Positions 28,990 to 38,305 are shown, counted from the first letter of the stretch. The stretch is DNA of 64,000 nt from Guptibacillus hwajinpoensis (GCF_020524165.1 NZ_JAIVKU010000005.1:868001-932000), one strand, 5' to 3'. Numbers and translations are program-made. The notes: generated from the sequence alone by a model not told the origin.

Positions 28990-29394
28990 TCAACGAAGCC
29001 TTTTTTGTAAAAAGTATTGGGTGTGGCCTTCTGGATGATCTTCCACTTTCCCGAAAACTTCGTATCCTTCTTTTAAGTAAAAACCCGGTGCTTGAAAACT
29101 AAAAGAATCAAGCAGAATTAGTCTGCAGTCCTTTTCTTCTGCTAGTCTTTCAATTTGTTGAAGTAGTTTCCTACCATATCCATGCCCTCTCATTTTCTCT
29201 TCTACCCAAAGAAAATCAATATGAAGGTGTTGCCAGAACAGTGTTCCAGAAATTCCTCCAATCACTTCCTCCTCTTCAATGACATAGGCTACCTTTTCAA
29301 GAGGCGTTTTTATTCTTTCAGAAAGTTGTTTTCCATTATATTCAATCACTTTCTGTTGAATGTCCTCTCGTGCTTGGTCATTTCTCTTTATCAT
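28990..29394 (-). CDS. GNAT-family N-acetyltransferase
   Basis: A compact 134-residue GNAT with the motif A turn EEKMRGHGYGRKLLQ near 66-80 and the LDSFSFQAPGFYLKEGYEVFG block near 98-117. It resembles COG0454-type acetyltransferases of unknown acceptor. It starts 12 bases after the upstream Nudix gene, so the two form an operon. The ATG follows AAGGAGGT. Confidence 0.85.
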   Translation of the reverse strand: MIKRNDQAREDIQQKVIEYNGKQLSERIKTPLEKVAYVIEEEEVIGGISGTLFWQHLHIDFLWVEEKMRGHGYGRKLLQQIERLAEEKDCRLILLDSFSFQAPGFYLKEGYEVFGKVEDHPEGHTQYFLQKRLR

Positions 29395-29406
29395 TTAAAT
29401 ACCTCC

Positions 29407-29895
29407 TTATCCGAGCGTTCTTCGCGTTTCTTTTATTGGCGTTTCACTATGTTTCTCATATTCAATTGAAATTTCAAAAGTTCCCTCTTCAAAAAACTTT
29501 GGAAGTCTTTTTCGAAACCACTCTTGCATTGGAAGGTTATCTACAGCACTTCTTTTTACCCAATGCAGTTCTCCTTCAGGAGGACTTTCAAGAAGAGTGC
29601 CTGAGAACGTACGGGTAACATAATTAAAAACAACATATCTGTACTTTTCTTCCGTAATGATAAATTCGTCGATCCCTTTAAAAATTAGATCAGATGGTCG
29701 AACATTAAAACCCGTTTCTTCCAGGAGTTCTCTCGCCGCACCTTCAGCGAAGCTTTCTGACAGCTCAATTTTACCACCTGGCCCTATGTAGCCGGGGAAA
29801 CCTGCTTCAGGAGGACGATTTAATAAGAGAATCTCATCCGTTTCTTCATTATGTAAGATCACCATGGATAGTAACGTTGCATGAATTGTCGTCAT
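29407..29895 (-). CDS. Nudix hydrolase, MutT/8-oxo-dGTPase-like
   Basis: A 162-residue Nudix enzyme. The Nudix box GPGGKIELSESFAEGA then RELLEETGF spans about 40-62 with REXXEE intact. LLLNRPPEAGFPGYIGPGG before it is typical of the 8-oxo-dGTP diphosphatase-like group. It would clean oxidised nucleotides. The ATG at 29895 follows GAGGAGG; a TTG 21 bases earlier precedes that site and is rejected. First gene of a two-gene operon with the GNAT. Confidence 0.87.
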   Translation of the reverse strand: MTTIHATLLSMVILHNEETDEILLLNRPPEAGFPGYIGPGGKIELSESFAEGAARELLEETGFNVRPSDLIFKGIDEFIITEEKYRYVVFNYVTRTFSGTLLESPPEGELHWVKRSAVDNLPMQEWFRKRLPKFFEEGTFEISIEYEKHSETPIKETRRTLG

Positions 29896-30068
29896 ATTTT
29901 CCTCCTCAACAGCCAAAACATTTTTTCTATGATGACAGTATATACCATTCTCGGATGAGAACCTATCATCCTTTTATGAATTTTTTTTATAAAAGCGGGT
30001 AACATCATTAGGAGAAGGCTGGAGATAAGGCAGTGAAGTCAGAAGTGAGGTGGATTAAATAAAAAAAG

Positions 30069-30100
30069 CGCAGAAGCACCCGGGGCAAGAATGTTCTGCG
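30069..30100 (-). terminator. Terminator of the 220-residue hypothetical gene
   Basis: CGCAGAA and TTCTGCG arms enclose a loop containing a CCCGGGG core; T7 follows on the minus strand. It lies 10 bases after the stop. Confidence 0.72.
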
Positions 30101-30110
30101 TTAAGATCGG

Positions 30111-30773
30111 TTATTCTTCTTCTAGAATGGTTCGATACTGACTAAATAGTTCAGCAGGTTTAATCGTATCTTCTTCCTTATTGGAGAGAGCCGTATAGGG
30201 TGTTTCCACACGCGACCACTCAACATCTTCTTCGATTCTTTTAATCAAAAGGTCGTATCCATCACCATCAGAAGAACTTGTCACGTGTCGATACTCTCCG
30301 TTTTGCAAAGCAATATCAATTGCTTCACGGAGCTGTAGCAACCCTTCCCGATTCGCTAACAAAAACGCGGGGGAATGCCATAGTTCCTGGCCATAGAGTT
30401 GCATATAGGGGAACTTCTCACATTTCCCTTTCTCATTCACAATACGGTTCTCCATTCGGATGAGGCTGTTGTCATTCTTAGATTTTTCTAGATAAATCTC
30501 CATTCCTGTTATTCCTTCAATGACAGAGTCCAGCGCAATAACAAATAAGGAATAGAGTTCACTTGCCTGAACAAACATGACTTCATGATTAGCAAAATAG
30601 TATGCTGTAAGGGACAATTCTTCTTTTCGAAATGTGCTCTTGTACGTAAAATCTGTCAGTCTAGTACGCTCTTCTTGAACAATGTTGTGTTGCTCAAGCA
30701 CCTTTTGAAAAGTGTTACTAAAATAAAGGCTCTCTAAGAGAACTACTGCATTGTAAAGCTCTTTTTCTGACAA
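30111..30773 (-). CDS. Hypothetical cytoplasmic protein
   Basis: A 220-residue protein I do not recognise. It is acidic, with no signal peptide or transmembrane helix. The N-terminal half is alpha-helical with repeated aromatic residues (LYNAVVLLESLYFSN, LTAYYFANHEVMF); the C-terminal half includes SSSDGDGYDLLIKRI. It lies alone with its own terminator. The ATG has AAGGAGGG upstream. No neighbour suggests a function. Confidence 0.62.
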   Translation of the reverse strand: MSEKELYNAVVLLESLYFSNTFQKVLEQHNIVQEERTRLTDFTYKSTFRKEELSLTAYYFANHEVMFVQASELYSLFVIALDSVIEGITGMEIYLEKSKNDNSLIRMENRIVNEKGKCEKFPYMQLYGQELWHSPAFLLANREGLLQLREAIDIALQNGEYRHVTSSSDGDGYDLLIKRIEEDVEWSRVETPYTALSNKEEDTIKPAELFSQYRTILEEE

Positions 30774-30940
30774 GTGTATCCCTCCTTAAATGGATATCAA
30801 ATTTAGCGGACCAGGAAAAGGATGCTCCATGTCAATTTTGAACATGCAGAATAGTGAGAAATGTTACTTCCATCATAGGCTATTTCGCTAATGAGGTAAA
30901 GAACAGGACCTCTGTAGATTACACAATAAGGAGTGATTCT

Positions 30941-31222
30941 ATGTTAACTCGAACACATTACAAAGAACGTCGTCCTATAGATCATCGATTAATTAACTGG
31001 TCAGTTGAACAGACAAAAGAACAGGACTATCAAGATGCTAAGCTTGCAATTGTAGAGTGTACATGCACCAATAGTGACGGGGACGAATTACAGACGGTTA
31101 AAACGCTTGAAATGTCACCTGAGCATGACTCATGGGAAGAGTGGATGGATGAACTGAAAAAGGACCGCTTTGAGATCATTCAGTGTCCTAGCTGTAAGGT
31201 ATGGACAATTGATGACAATTAA
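30941..31222 (+). CDS. Small protein with CxC and CPSC motifs
   Basis: A 93-residue protein, unrecognised. Two paired-cysteine sites, CTCTN near residue 47 and CPSCK near 83, could form one zinc-binding site. It otherwise has mixed alpha/beta character and is acidic. The ATG at 30941 is chosen over an upstream reading because AAGGAG lies 8 bases before it. It ends at a strong terminator shared with the M3 peptidase gene. Confidence 0.68.
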   Translation: MLTRTHYKERRPIDHRLINWSVEQTKEQDYQDAKLAIVECTCTNSDGDELQTVKTLEMSPEHDSWEEWMDELKKDRFEIIQCPSCKVWTIDDN

Positions 31223-31254
31223 GAAGAGAACCTCAATGAACTAGTAGAACATCA

Positions 31255-31285
31255 AAAGCCCCTTCCTCATTCGGATAGGGGCTTT
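31255..31285. terminator. Bidirectional terminator
   Basis: AAAGCCCCT and AGGGGCTTT with an inner TCC/GGA pairing and six-base loop, between two convergent stops (31222 and 31291). Confidence 0.85.
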
Positions 31286-31290
31286 CGTCA

Positions 31291-32985
31291 TTATTCAGGC
31301 AATGATTCGAGCTCAATGGAAATAAAGTCCATTAATCCTTTGATCATCGTTTCAGAGAAGTCGAAGTGAATACCGGCTGCTTCATAGACTTCAGCTAACG
31401 AAACTGAGCTTCCTAATGATAAGGCACGGTTGTAATTCTCAAGCGCCTGTTTAGGATTTTCACGATACTGGCGATACATTTGAATGGCGCCTAGTTGAGC
31501 AATCACATATTCGATATAATAGAACGGCACTTCAAAAATATGAAGAATGAGCTGCCAATTATTTTGAATCCATTCTTCTTGCCCCGTCCAATCCACAAAA
31601 GAGGAATCATAGGTGCGTGAAAGCTCCATATATTTCTCGCTTCGCTCCTTGCTCGTATGATTCGGGTTTTCATACATCCAATGTTGGAACTGATCCACCA
31701 CGATCCCATTTGGGAGAAAAAGAATTAACCCTTCAAGCTGATCTCTCTTAGCTCGAAGTAGTTCTTTTTCATCTGTATACATAAGATTCCAATAGTCCAT
31801 CGTAAGAAGTTCCATTGTCATACTCGCGAGCTCAGCTGACTCCATCGGCGTATCTTGATAAGCCGACAACATCTGATTACGTTTAAAATCATTATGAATG
31901 CAGTGACCCATCTCGTGAAGAAGTGTAATGAAATCATCTTGTGACTTGGTGCTATTCATGAAAATAAATGAAAGCTCTGAAACCGGCAAATACTCACAAA
32001 AACCGCCTTGAGCCTTTCCTTTGCGGCTTTCAAGATCAAGTGCCCCCTTCTCATTCATCTCGTTTAAAAGATAAGAAAAGCGTGGAGACAGCTGATCAAA
32101 AATATCAGAGGTTCCTTTAATTAGCTCTTCGATTTTATTAAAAGGACGAAGCGGCTGCTTATCTTCTGGAACAGCTCTCGTATCCCATGGCTTATACTCT
32201 TCAATTCCAAGCTCTTGTTGATGCTTTTTCTGTAACTTTTCCTTTAAAGGAACAACATGCTTTCGAACGGCTTCTGCAAGAGATTTACAATCTTCCGGCG
32301 TATAATCGAAACGCTCATACTTCTTAAACATATAATCGCGGTAGTTAGGTAGATTCACGTTTTCTGCTTTCTTCTGTCGCAGCTGAATCAGCTCATCCAT
32401 AATCTCTTGCAACTCTTCTTTCTTCGTTAATAACGTTCGAAAGATTTCTTCCATGGCGTTTTTACGAATCGAACGATTTCCGTCCTGCATCAAAAGAAAC
32501 ATTTCGCTCAGCGTTTTCTCTTCTCCGTTCCAGTTAAACGAAAGAGACCCTGTATGCTCAAAATACCGATTGACGATTCGATCTTCTTCCACTTCTAAAT
32601 CAATATTTTCTTCATTGAAAAGCGCCATCGCATTTTCTTTTCGAAGCAGAAATTGCTTGTAATATTCTTGGTTAAGATCCAGTCGATGAGGTGAGCTCTG
32701 AAATTTTTTATCAAATTCACCCTCATAGCGCTTCACCATTGGTTCAATGTATTCTTGATCGTGCTCAATGGCTTTCTTTGCTTCTTCATTGTTGCTGTGG
32801 CATTGGAAATCAATATAATGCCCAGCCAGGCCTTCCGCTACGCCATCCATTAATTCCGATAAACGCATCACCCATTTTTCTAGTTCATCAGCCGAATGAA
32901 TTGGCTGATCGAGAAGAGCTTTAAAGGCCTCTTCTAATTTAGATGGGTTTTTAAAATCATATTTTTCAACGTAAAACGTACTCAT
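31291..32985 (-). CDS. M3-family oligoendopeptidase (PepF-like)
   Basis: A 564-residue cytoplasmic zinc peptidase. The zinc motif is HEMGH within LLHEMGHCIHNDF near residues 356-368, with the third ligand Glu in the following ESAELASM segment near 381. The family shape, long helical N-terminal half then catalytic domain ending with the YYIEYVIAQLGA helix near 495-506, fits M3B oligoendopeptidases. It would trim short peptides. The ATG follows TTAAGGGGGAAG. A possible regulatory RNA lies upstream. Confidence 0.92.
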   Translation of the reverse strand: MSTFYVEKYDFKNPSKLEEAFKALLDQPIHSADELEKWVMRLSELMDGVAEGLAGHYIDFQCHSNNEEAKKAIEHDQEYIEPMVKRYEGEFDKKFQSSPHRLDLNQEYYKQFLLRKENAMALFNEENIDLEVEEDRIVNRYFEHTGSLSFNWNGEEKTLSEMFLLMQDGNRSIRKNAMEEIFRTLLTKKEELQEIMDELIQLRQKKAENVNLPNYRDYMFKKYERFDYTPEDCKSLAEAVRKHVVPLKEKLQKKHQQELGIEEYKPWDTRAVPEDKQPLRPFNKIEELIKGTSDIFDQLSPRFSYLLNEMNEKGALDLESRKGKAQGGFCEYLPVSELSFIFMNSTKSQDDFITLLHEMGHCIHNDFKRNQMLSAYQDTPMESAELASMTMELLTMDYWNLMYTDEKELLRAKRDQLEGLILFLPNGIVVDQFQHWMYENPNHTSKERSEKYMELSRTYDSSFVDWTGQEEWIQNNWQLILHIFEVPFYYIEYVIAQLGAIQMYRQYRENPKQALENYNRALSLGSSVSLAEVYEAAGIHFDFSETMIKGLMDFISIELESLPE

Positions 32986-33108
32986 CTTCTTCCCCCTTAA
33001 GATGCTTTATGTACCATTCCATAGTTTACCACAGAATTTTCTGACAGCCTATCATTCACGTGAAGCCATAATGGGCACAATTAATTGGTAAAAAGGGTAA
33101 AATAAAAA

Positions 33109-33179
33109 TGGGCCCCCACCCCGTGGATGGGACCCCTCCTGTGTGGAAATCGAAGCATCCCATCCAAAGACGGGGCTTC
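33109..33179 (-). ncRNA. Candidate structured RNA or attenuator upstream of the M3 peptidase
   Basis: On the minus strand a hairpin (GAAGC/GCTTC with CCC/GGG inside, 33179-33152) precedes a terminator-like stem (33135-33109, GGGTCCCA with TGGGGGCCC) ending in T5. GGATGGGA in the first can instead pair with TCCCATCC in the second, and CCCCGT with ACGGGG, so the structures are mutually exclusive. It may simply be the terminator of the MOSC gene; no known riboswitch is recognised. Confidence 0.45.
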
Positions 33180-33244
33180 ATTAATGCTTGTACCCTGTTC
33201 AACTTTATCTCTAACGTCAAAACAACAAATCGATCATGGGAATT

Positions 33245-33991
33245 TTATCCTTCAGGCGTTTCGATTTGATCTAATAGCCATACGTGATCACTCATACTTA
33301 TTTGGCCAGTTCGAATCACGCGAGCATACATTCCAAAGACATTCTTGTATTCTTTCGCAACTTTCTTCAATAATCCGGGCTGTTTCTCTCCAGTTTTAGG
33401 GTCAACTGTGATAATCATACACCGTTCACAGGGCTTAACGAATTGAATGAGTACCTCTTCCCCTATTCTCAAGTATTTCCCTTCCCACGTTTGTTCAACA
33501 AATGGGATCTTCTCCAATAAATCGAGTTTTAGGTTCGGTCGAAACCGCCGTTCGTCGGTTTGTTTGCCCCATGAGTTCGATAAAGCTTGAAGTGAAGCGT
33601 CCGTTACGATCAAAAGGTGCTCTTCCTCGATCGGTCCGATCGGAACATGTTCAGGATGGTAAACTTTTTTTGTTAATTGTTTGGAAGATTTTTCTTCCAG
33701 GTCTTTTAACCAGGTAGAGTCAGACCATTTAAATGTTTCTCCTTCTGGTGTCAAAATGGCTGGCTCAGGGTAAGCGTCTAGTGATTCTGATGCACGAAAT
33801 GATGCTTGATAGCGCACAAGTGATGGAAACTGTGTAATGGTAAAAAACGATTCATTCTCATCTAATATGACATGACTTCGATCACCATACAGCCCATAAT
33901 TCATGACCATTGCCTCTGAAACAATTTCACCCGTCATTGATTTTACAGGATGACGCATAATTTCACTTATTGTCCCAATTTGAATTATCAT
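33245..33991 (-). CDS. MOSC-domain protein
   Basis: A 248-residue protein. The N-terminal MOSC beta-barrel (residues 1-90, HPVKSMTGE) precedes the MOSC core, whose conserved cysteine lies in FVKPCERCMI near 191, and TGEKQPGLLKKV follows. MOSC proteins bind molybdenum cofactor, as in mARC-type reductases, though a small hydrolase-like role is possible. The ATG is weakly served by GGAGACGGGAG upstream. Single gene. Confidence 0.88.
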   Translation of the reverse strand: MIIQIGTISEIMRHPVKSMTGEIVSEAMVMNYGLYGDRSHVILDENESFFTITQFPSLVRYQASFRASESLDAYPEPAILTPEGETFKWSDSTWLKDLEEKSSKQLTKKVYHPEHVPIGPIEEEHLLIVTDASLQALSNSWGKQTDERRFRPNLKLDLLEKIPFVEQTWEGKYLRIGEEVLIQFVKPCERCMIITVDPKTGEKQPGLLKKVAKEYKNVFGMYARVIRTGQISMSDHVWLLDQIETPEG

Positions 33992-34113
33992 CAGCTCCCG
34001 TCTCTCCTTAGTTTAACCAAAGTGAAAAAATCTTATTTTTTCTATAAATCTAGTATAAACAATAAGAGATTTGCATAAAACTAGTAGAAACGAAGGAAAA
34101 AGGAGAGAGATGA

Positions 34114-34296
34114 ATGGAAATAAAAGAATACTACTCCATTACCCTCTATAACGAAAGGCGTAGAGCAATTTTTCAATCGGAAGACGAATATGATAATTTC
34201 GACGAAGCACAGCGTGAAGGGTACGTCCTTCTCCGTAATCATCCAAAAGCCGATTTGTATTCAGTTGAACGTTATTTTGCAGTAGAAGACGTCTAA
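34114..34296 (+). CDS. Small conserved-looking hypothetical protein
   Basis: A 60-residue acidic protein without signal peptide or helix; the sequence MEIKEYYSITLYNERR looks like a beta-strand-rich fold with a C-terminal EDV. The ATG is preceded by AAGGAGAGAGATGA, an excellent ribosome site. It overlaps the stop of the convergent ABC-F gene by four bases. Function unknown. Confidence 0.68.
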   Translation: MEIKEYYSITLYNERRRAIFQSEDEYDNFDEAQREGYVLLRNHPKADLYSVERYFAVEDV

Positions 34297-35969
34297 AGCG
34301 ATCTCTTCTTTTCTAGTAAGATCGCAAGTTTATGATCGAGCTCAGCTATTTTTTCATCACCCGGAAGTAATAAACTGATCTTACTAATTAGCGCGGAAAT
34401 TTCATTATCTAAAAGCATCTTTTGTTCTTCATTCTTTTTTGAAGAAGCAGAGGAGCTTTTTTCTTTCGTACGAGCCCGATAGTGTGATAAATGATGCTCA
34501 ATTCTTTTCACTTTCTGATCTTCAAAAACGAGCAATTTATCACACATTTTTTCCATAAAATAAACATCGTGTGACACGATCAGCAAACTACCTGTAAACT
34601 CTTGAAGGGTATACTCTAGCTGTTCTCGTGAAGGTAAATCCAAGTGATTTGTCGGCTCATCGAGGATTAATAAATCATATTTGTTCATTAACAAACGCGT
34701 CAGTTTAAGTTTTGTTCTTTCTCCAAGACTGAGTTGAGCAATGGTGGCGTTGATTCGATCTCGCTCCATTCCCATCGAAGCAAGTATTGATTTTGCTTGA
34801 AAGATCTCTTCCTTCCTTGCGACATGTAAAGCCTCAATGGGGGTCTTCTTTTCAGGAAGATCATAGACATCTTGTGAAAGATAGCCGATTTTGAGCGATG
34901 GACTTTTCCACACTTCTCCCTCGCTCAGTGGCTCCACTCCAAGCAGCATTTGTAATAAAGTCGTTTTACCACATCCATTTTCCCCAATTATTCCAATTCT
35001 TTCACCGTACTTCATATAGAAAGAACTGTTTTTAAATAACCATCGCTCCCCATAACACTTCCCTGCATTAACTGCTTCAACGACACGCTTGCCACGAGAA
35101 TTGTTTACCTGAAACTGAAATTGCACTTCTTTTCCCTGCTCAGGCTGAACGAATTGATTTTTCTGTAGCTCCTTTTCAAGTCGCTTTTGCTTTGACTTCA
35201 CTTGGCGATCCATTTTCTTCGCTTTCATTCGATAATATTCCTTCGCGCCATCTTGTTTTGTTGAATCACGGTGTGCTTTTTCTGACCAGTTCGTTAATCC
35301 AGCAATCTGGCCTTCTATTCGCTTTATTTCTTTTTGTTGTACGGCATAATGATGAAGCTGATCTTCATATCTTTTTTGCTTTTCGACGCGATAGATCGAG
35401 TAGTTCCCTTGATAATCACTTATTTCCCCAGCTTCAACTTCTAGAATTCTAGTAATCGTTTGATCGAGAAAATAACGATCATGAGAAATGATAAGAACCG
35501 CACCATGAAAAGAGTGAAGCTCTCGAATCAACCAATTTACACCTTTTTCATCTAAGTGGTTCGTTGGTTCATCGAGAACTAATAAATCTGGATTCATCGA
35601 CCATATCTTCGTGAGAGCTAGTTTTAACTTTTCGCCACCGCTTAAATTCTCTGCACCTACTTGGAGTGAGCCAATGCCTAACTCTTTTTCTCTTTTGAAG
35701 TCGAAAGAATTGGCATTAAATCGAAGATCTCCAATCATCTCCTCCTGATCGATCGACTGCTTGAGATAACCAATTTTTCCTTTAAAAGAAACCGTACCTT
35801 GATCTGGTTCAATCTCATTCACGCAAATCCTTGCTAACGTTGTTTTGCCAGCACCATTTGGCCCCACAATCCCAATACGCTCACCTTGATGGATATCGAT
35901 ATTAACTTGATCAAACAAAATGTTTTCATGAAAGCTCTTTTTTAATCCTCTGATTGACATCACGTTCAT
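34293..35969 (-). CDS. ABC-F ribosome protection protein, VmlR-like
   Basis: A 558-residue soluble protein with two ATPase cassettes: Walker A GPNGAGKT near 36 and GENGCGKT near 331, signatures LSGGE and LSLGE, and Walker B LLVLDEPTNHLD and LLILDEPTNHLD. The linker includes WSEKAHRDSTKQ, EYYRMKAKK and KSKQKRLEKEL, close to B. subtilis VmlR as I recall it. Such proteins dislodge lincosamide, streptogramin A or pleuromutilin antibiotics from the peptidyl-transferase centre. The upstream attenuator supports this. The C-terminal tail is Ser/Lys-rich then helical. Confidence 0.88.
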   Translation of the reverse strand: MNVMSIRGLKKSFHENILFDQVNIDIHQGERIGIVGPNGAGKTTLARICVNEIEPDQGTVSFKGKIGYLKQSIDQEEMIGDLRFNANSFDFKREKELGIGSLQVGAENLSGGEKLKLALTKIWSMNPDLLVLDEPTNHLDEKGVNWLIRELHSFHGAVLIISHDRYFLDQTITRILEVEAGEISDYQGNYSIYRVEKQKRYEDQLHHYAVQQKEIKRIEGQIAGLTNWSEKAHRDSTKQDGAKEYYRMKAKKMDRQVKSKQKRLEKELQKNQFVQPEQGKEVQFQFQVNNSRGKRVVEAVNAGKCYGERWLFKNSSFYMKYGERIGIIGENGCGKTTLLQMLLGVEPLSEGEVWKSPSLKIGYLSQDVYDLPEKKTPIEALHVARKEEIFQAKSILASMGMERDRINATIAQLSLGERTKLKLTRLLMNKYDLLILDEPTNHLDLPSREQLEYTLQEFTGSLLIVSHDVYFMEKMCDKLLVFEDQKVKRIEHHLSHYRARTKEKSSSASSKKNEEQKMLLDNEISALISKISLLLPGDEKIAELDHKLAILLEKKRSL

Positions 35970-36006
35970 CGAATCTCCCCCATTCTTAGTTCTATGCTTT
36001 GGGGAG

Positions 36007-36259
36007 AAAAAAACCTCCCCATTTTCTGGAGAGGTCTGTCATTCCGCATTCCCATATATGCTAAAAAGAACGCACCATAAAGAAGCATGTTTTCTCAAGC
36101 ATGGGGGTTAAAAAGGGCAGACTAATCCTATTCTCCAGAATCTCAATTTCAATTATTGAAAGTTGGTCTGAATAAATAAGATTAGTTCTTCATCGCTTCT
36201 TAACCATTCCCTTCGTCTTTCGTTGTCATTAGTTTAAAAAAATGGGTAAGCGTTGTCAA
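36007..36259 (-). promoter_or_regulatory. Attenuator leader of the VmlR-like gene
   Basis: Promoter TTGACA (36259-36254), 17 bases, TAAACT (36236-36231). A mini ORF ATG-AAG-AAC-TAA lies at 36193-36182. Downstream, CTAATC (36185-36180) and TATTC (36174-36170) can pair with GAATA..GATTAG (36133-36122); alternatively TTCTGGAGA (36140-36132) pairs with TCTCCAGAA (36032-36024), which blocks the terminator CCTCTCC/GGGGAGG (36034-36014) with T7. A ribosome on the mini ORF would mask CTAATC, free the antiterminator and allow expression. The role of the mini ORF is inferred. Confidence 0.72.
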
Positions 36260-36370
36260 TCTCACTAAGCGCTAATTCTAATGGAGCAAAATGGAATAAT
36301 CTCGAAATTTGTTGAAAAAAAGAAAGAAAAAACACTCGATTTTTATCTATTTTTAGTACAAAAGGACCCT

Positions 36371-36397
36371 TTAATCTCTCAGGTTCGTGACCGATAT
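36371..36397 (+). promoter_or_regulatory. Sigma-D-like promoter of the amidase
   Basis: TTAA (36371-36374), 15 bases, ACCGATAT (36390-36397), against the sigma-D pattern TAAA-N15-GCCGATAT: one mismatch in each box, exact spacing. Sigma-D controls lytC-type autolysins in B. subtilis. It leaves a leader of about 110 bases. Confidence 0.6.
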
Positions 36398-36512
36398 TAA
36401 AAATAGTTAAGAAATACTTTCCATTTGAGACTAATTTTGAAGGGAGGCTATTTTGTTCGTTGTTGTAGCGTCACTACATACATAGGAAAAAGAATATGGG
36501 GGAATACACATC

Positions 36513-38264
36513 GTGCGGAGCAAGGTTTTACTATTTATGATGGCCGTTATGTTAATTTTTACAGGAATGAGTTTTCCACAAAAAACATCTGCAAGTAATG
36601 AAATCGAGCGCATCAGTGGCTCAAACAGAATTGAAACGGCATTAGAGATTTCCAAGAAAATCTCACCTGGACAGCTAACAACATCTGAAAAGGCTGTTAT
36701 CTTAACTCGTGCAGATATGCCTTTTGATGCACTGGCAAGCTCTGGTCTTTCTGGAGTGAAACAAGCACCTATTCTATTAACTGGCTCAACAAAACTTGAT
36801 GCTAATGTTTCAAAAGAACTTGATCGTCTTGGAGCGAGAAAGATTTATATTCTTGGTGGAACGAGTGCAGTTAGTCAAGAGATCGAAAATGAATTAAAGA
36901 AAAAATACACAGTATCAAGAGTTGATGGCTCAAATCGCTATGAAACGGCAAATGCGATCAATCAAGCTGCTGGACTTGATAAAGCGTCTACGGCAATTGT
37001 GGTAAATGGGAATCAAGTAGCCGATTCTCTTTCAGCATCAAGCGTAGCTGCCATAAAAAATTATCCGATTTATTTAACATCTGTATCTAAAGCACCAACT
37101 CTACCGTCAAACATCAAAACGATCTACTTAATTGGCGGAACTTCCGTACTAACAGAAAACGTACGTACTCAATTAGAACAGCAGGGGAAGAAAGTCGTAC
37201 GCCTCTCAGGGGAAGATCGTTTTCTAACAAACATCGCTGTTAACAAAGCCTTTTTCGCATCAAGCTCTTCTTACATTCTTGCAAGAGGAACGTCTGTTCA
37301 AGTAGATAAAGAAGATTACCCGGATGCTGTAGCTGCAGCGGCATTAGCAGAAAAGACTAATTCACCTGTCATTTTGGCTCATGATGTAAAACCAATTCCA
37401 GATGTTCAAACTTATCTTTATCAACATGCCTCTTCTTTAATGGTATTAGGTGGGGAAGCAGCCCTTTCTTCTACTATCGTAAACTCTTATAAAATGAAAG
37501 AACAAGCAGAAGAAGTCGTGTTGGAAACTGGTATTGTGACAGCTTCGAGCTTAAATGTTCGAACTTCTCCAGGATTGAACGGAACGAAAATCGGAGCACT
37601 GCCACGTAACGCTGAAGTGGACATTTACGGTTACGCTGGAGATTGGGCAAAAATCAACTATCAAGGACAAGTAGCCTATGTACATAGTGGTTACTTAATT
37701 CTTAAAAGCAGTAACTCATTAAACAACTTAACGATCGTTGTAGATGCTGGGCATGGTGACCATGATCCTGGTGCAAGCAATGGGAAGCTTCTTGAGAAGG
37801 ACATCAACCTTGATGTAGCTCTTTATCTAGAGAAGAAGCTTAAATCCGCTGGCGCTAACGTTGTAATGACGCGCAGAGATGATTCTTTTCTTGAGCTAAG
37901 AGAACGTTCCAATATCGCAAACAACTTAAACGCCGATGCTTTTATTAGCGTGCATACAAATTCAGCTACCGAAGCAGCTCATGGAATTGAAACGTATTGG
38001 TATGATAAATATAGCTCTGCCGAGAGCAAAGCTCTTGCAGAAAGCATTCTAAAACGCTTAATTGAAGTAACCGAAGCAAGAGATCGTGGCGTTAAAAACC
38101 AGAGTTTCTCAGTTATTCGGGAATCAAAAATGGCAAGTGTTCTTGTTGAAGTCGGGTTTTTAACAAATAATGAAGAATACAAGCTTCTCCTTACACAAGA
38201 GTATAGAGAAGAGCTTGCTGAAGGAATTTATCAAGGTGTATTAGATTATTATAAAACGAAGTAA
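36513..38264 (+). CDS. N-acetylmuramoyl-L-alanine amidase with three CWB2 repeats and an SH3b domain
   Basis: A 583-residue secreted autolysin. The signal peptide ends near residue 27 (TSAS). Three CWB2 wall-binding repeats begin near 32, 134 and 228, each with an R..G.NR.ETA and ILGG signature. An SH3b domain covers about 340-400, and the Amidase_3 catalytic domain about 406-582, with zinc ligands in DAGHGD, EKDINL, SVHTN and VEVGFL. It resembles LytC. The start is GTG, with GGGGGA ten bases earlier. It converges on the AhpD-like gene. Confidence 0.92.
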   Translation: MRSKVLLFMMAVMLIFTGMSFPQKTSASNEIERISGSNRIETALEISKKISPGQLTTSEKAVILTRADMPFDALASSGLSGVKQAPILLTGSTKLDANVSKELDRLGARKIYILGGTSAVSQEIENELKKKYTVSRVDGSNRYETANAINQAAGLDKASTAIVVNGNQVADSLSASSVAAIKNYPIYLTSVSKAPTLPSNIKTIYLIGGTSVLTENVRTQLEQQGKKVVRLSGEDRFLTNIAVNKAFFASSSSYILARGTSVQVDKEDYPDAVAAAALAEKTNSPVILAHDVKPIPDVQTYLYQHASSLMVLGGEAALSSTIVNSYKMKEQAEEVVLETGIVTASSLNVRTSPGLNGTKIGALPRNAEVDIYGYAGDWAKINYQGQVAYVHSGYLILKSSNSLNNLTIVVDAGHGDHDPGASNGKLLEKDINLDVALYLEKKLKSAGANVVMTRRDDSFLELRERSNIANNLNADAFISVHTNSATEAAHGIETYWYDKYSSAESKALAESILKRLIEVTEARDRGVKNQSFSVIRESKMASVLVEVGFLTNNEEYKLLLTQEYREELAEGIYQGVLDYYKTK

Positions 38265-38268
38265 ATGG

Positions 38269-38305
38269 AAAAGGAGCCTCCGATAATGTAGGAGACTCCT
38301 TTTTT
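38269..38305 (+). terminator. Terminator of the amidase gene
   Basis: AAAAGGAG and CTCCTTTT with an inner CTCC/GGAG pairing; T6 follows on the plus strand. It starts 5 bases after the stop. Confidence 0.82.

Noticed and set aside
36453..36483. Short TTG-started reading frame after GGGAGG before the amidase
   Set aside because: Ten codons with no downstream pairing or terminator to give it a role; likely chance.
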